Assembly: GCA_016937035.1 (NCBI GenBank) | Contig: JAFGWS010000001.1 | Span: forward strand, 1 to 16,725 | DNA from: Pontiellaceae bacterium | GTDB taxonomy: Bacteria > Verrucomicrobiota > Kiritimatiellia > Kiritimatiellales > Pontiellaceae | DNA: 16,725 nucleotides | Direction of reading: 5' to 3' | Part shown: positions 16,356 through 16,725 of the stretch, in pieces | Position numbering within the stretch: the first letter of the stretch is position 1 | Layout of the letters: each line of letters starts with the position of its first letter | Notes under the pieces: generated by a model | Databases searched by the model: none | Told to the model about the DNA's origin: nothing | What the model saw: only the letters and a program-made list of their open reading frames with translations | Position numbers and translations under genes: made by a program

Positions 16356-16725
16356 TTTTTCAGCCCATACTGCTCGGTCTGCTGCTCTCTGTCGGCGTCC
16401 ACGCCATTGTGTTGAATCGACAAAATAACTCCGAATCCGCGCAACCGCGCATAAAAAAAAGCCGCACCGTTGTACAGCTCACGCTGCAGCAGCCCAAGCC
16501 TACGCCGGCAACCGTTGAACCTCAGCCCGAAACTCTTCCAGAACCTCAACCTGAACCCGCTCCGCCGGTCATTGTTCCGTCTCCCGAGCCGGAAATAATG
16601 CTTCCCGAGCCCGAGACCAAACAACCGGAGCCCGAAAGTTCCGAACCGGAACCTGCGGTCAAACAGCCCGAACCCGTTCCACACCCCCTTCCCCCCGTCA
16701 CCCCCCATCCCCCGGAGAACCCGGC
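16334..16725 (+). CDS. tonB: TonB energy transducer, N-terminal part (runs off the window)
   Basis: A frame open to the window end begins at ATG 16334, behind GAGGAAA 10 bases upstream and overlapping exbD by 22 bases. The visible 130 residues show an N-terminal membrane anchor (about 7-26) with S19-x3-H23, the SxxxH motif of TonB that contacts ExbB/ExbD. A long Pro-Glu rich spacer follows (for example PEPQPEPAPP) that would span the periplasm. The C-terminal domain that binds the receptor's TonB box lies beyond the window. Its place after btuB, exbB and exbD supports a dedicated energising complex for the receptor. Confidence 0.9.
   Translation, partial: MRNLKSIIFQPILLGLLLSVGVHAIVLNRQNNSESAQPRIKKSRTVVQLTLQQPKPTPATVEPQPETLPEPQPEPAPPVIVPSPEPEIMLPEPETKQPEPESSEPEPAVKQPEPVPHPLPPVTPHPPENP

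Noticed and set aside
1..16725. CRISPR arrays, rRNA genes, phage genes or known insertion sequences
   Set aside because: No regularly spaced direct repeats, rRNA signatures, transposase or phage structural genes were seen anywhere in the window.

Overview
The window suggests a Gram-negative bacterium with an outer membrane (TonB-dependent receptor, ExbB/ExbD/TonB, a lipoprotein signal). The very large PAS/GAF/PocR sensor kinase, the DUF4861-type secreted protein and the GxxExxY protein fit the Verrucomicrobia/Kiritimatiellota/Lentisphaerae group best. That placement is an inference from gene content, not from a marker gene.

Layout: (1) 5-117, tRNA-Asp(GTC) with an intrinsic terminator. (2) 139-342, a small two-helix membrane protein. 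(3) 607-9842, a tight signalling operon: a membrane receptor with two periplasmic sensor regions and three PAS domains but no kinase; a 1958-residue soluble hybrid histidine kinase with about eight PAS, two GAF and one PocR domain; and a single-domain response regulator. (4) 9905-10183 on the minus strand, an orphan FeoC-like iron-sulphur regulator. (5) 10378-11148, a lipoprotein with a long Ser tract, convergent with (6) 11173-12093 on the minus strand, a secreted DUF4861-type protein. (7) 12203-16725, a cobalamin uptake locus: promoter, cobalamin riboswitch, BtuB-like receptor, ExbB, ExbD and the start of TonB, which runs off the window.

The most unusual structure is in the uptake locus. 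Between exbB and exbD sits an 860-bp element (15087-15946) bounded by 31-bp inverted repeats with two mismatches. Its only gene encodes a GxxExxY/PD-(D/E)XK-like protein with a long C-terminal extension. The left repeat supplies the last codons and the stop of exbB, the right repeat supplies the stop of the GxxExxY gene, and the right end lies one base before the exbD ATG. A related inverted repeat without any gene (14321-14411) lies between the receptor gene and exbB. Together they look like a carrier and an empty copy of one repeat family that has colonised this operon.

Functionally, the receptor would bind a corrinoid under riboswitch control and be energised by the ExbB-ExbD-TonB complex. 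The signalling operon is probably one phosphorelay: the membrane protein senses, the large hybrid kinase integrates, and the small regulator passes the signal on. No DNA-binding output is visible.
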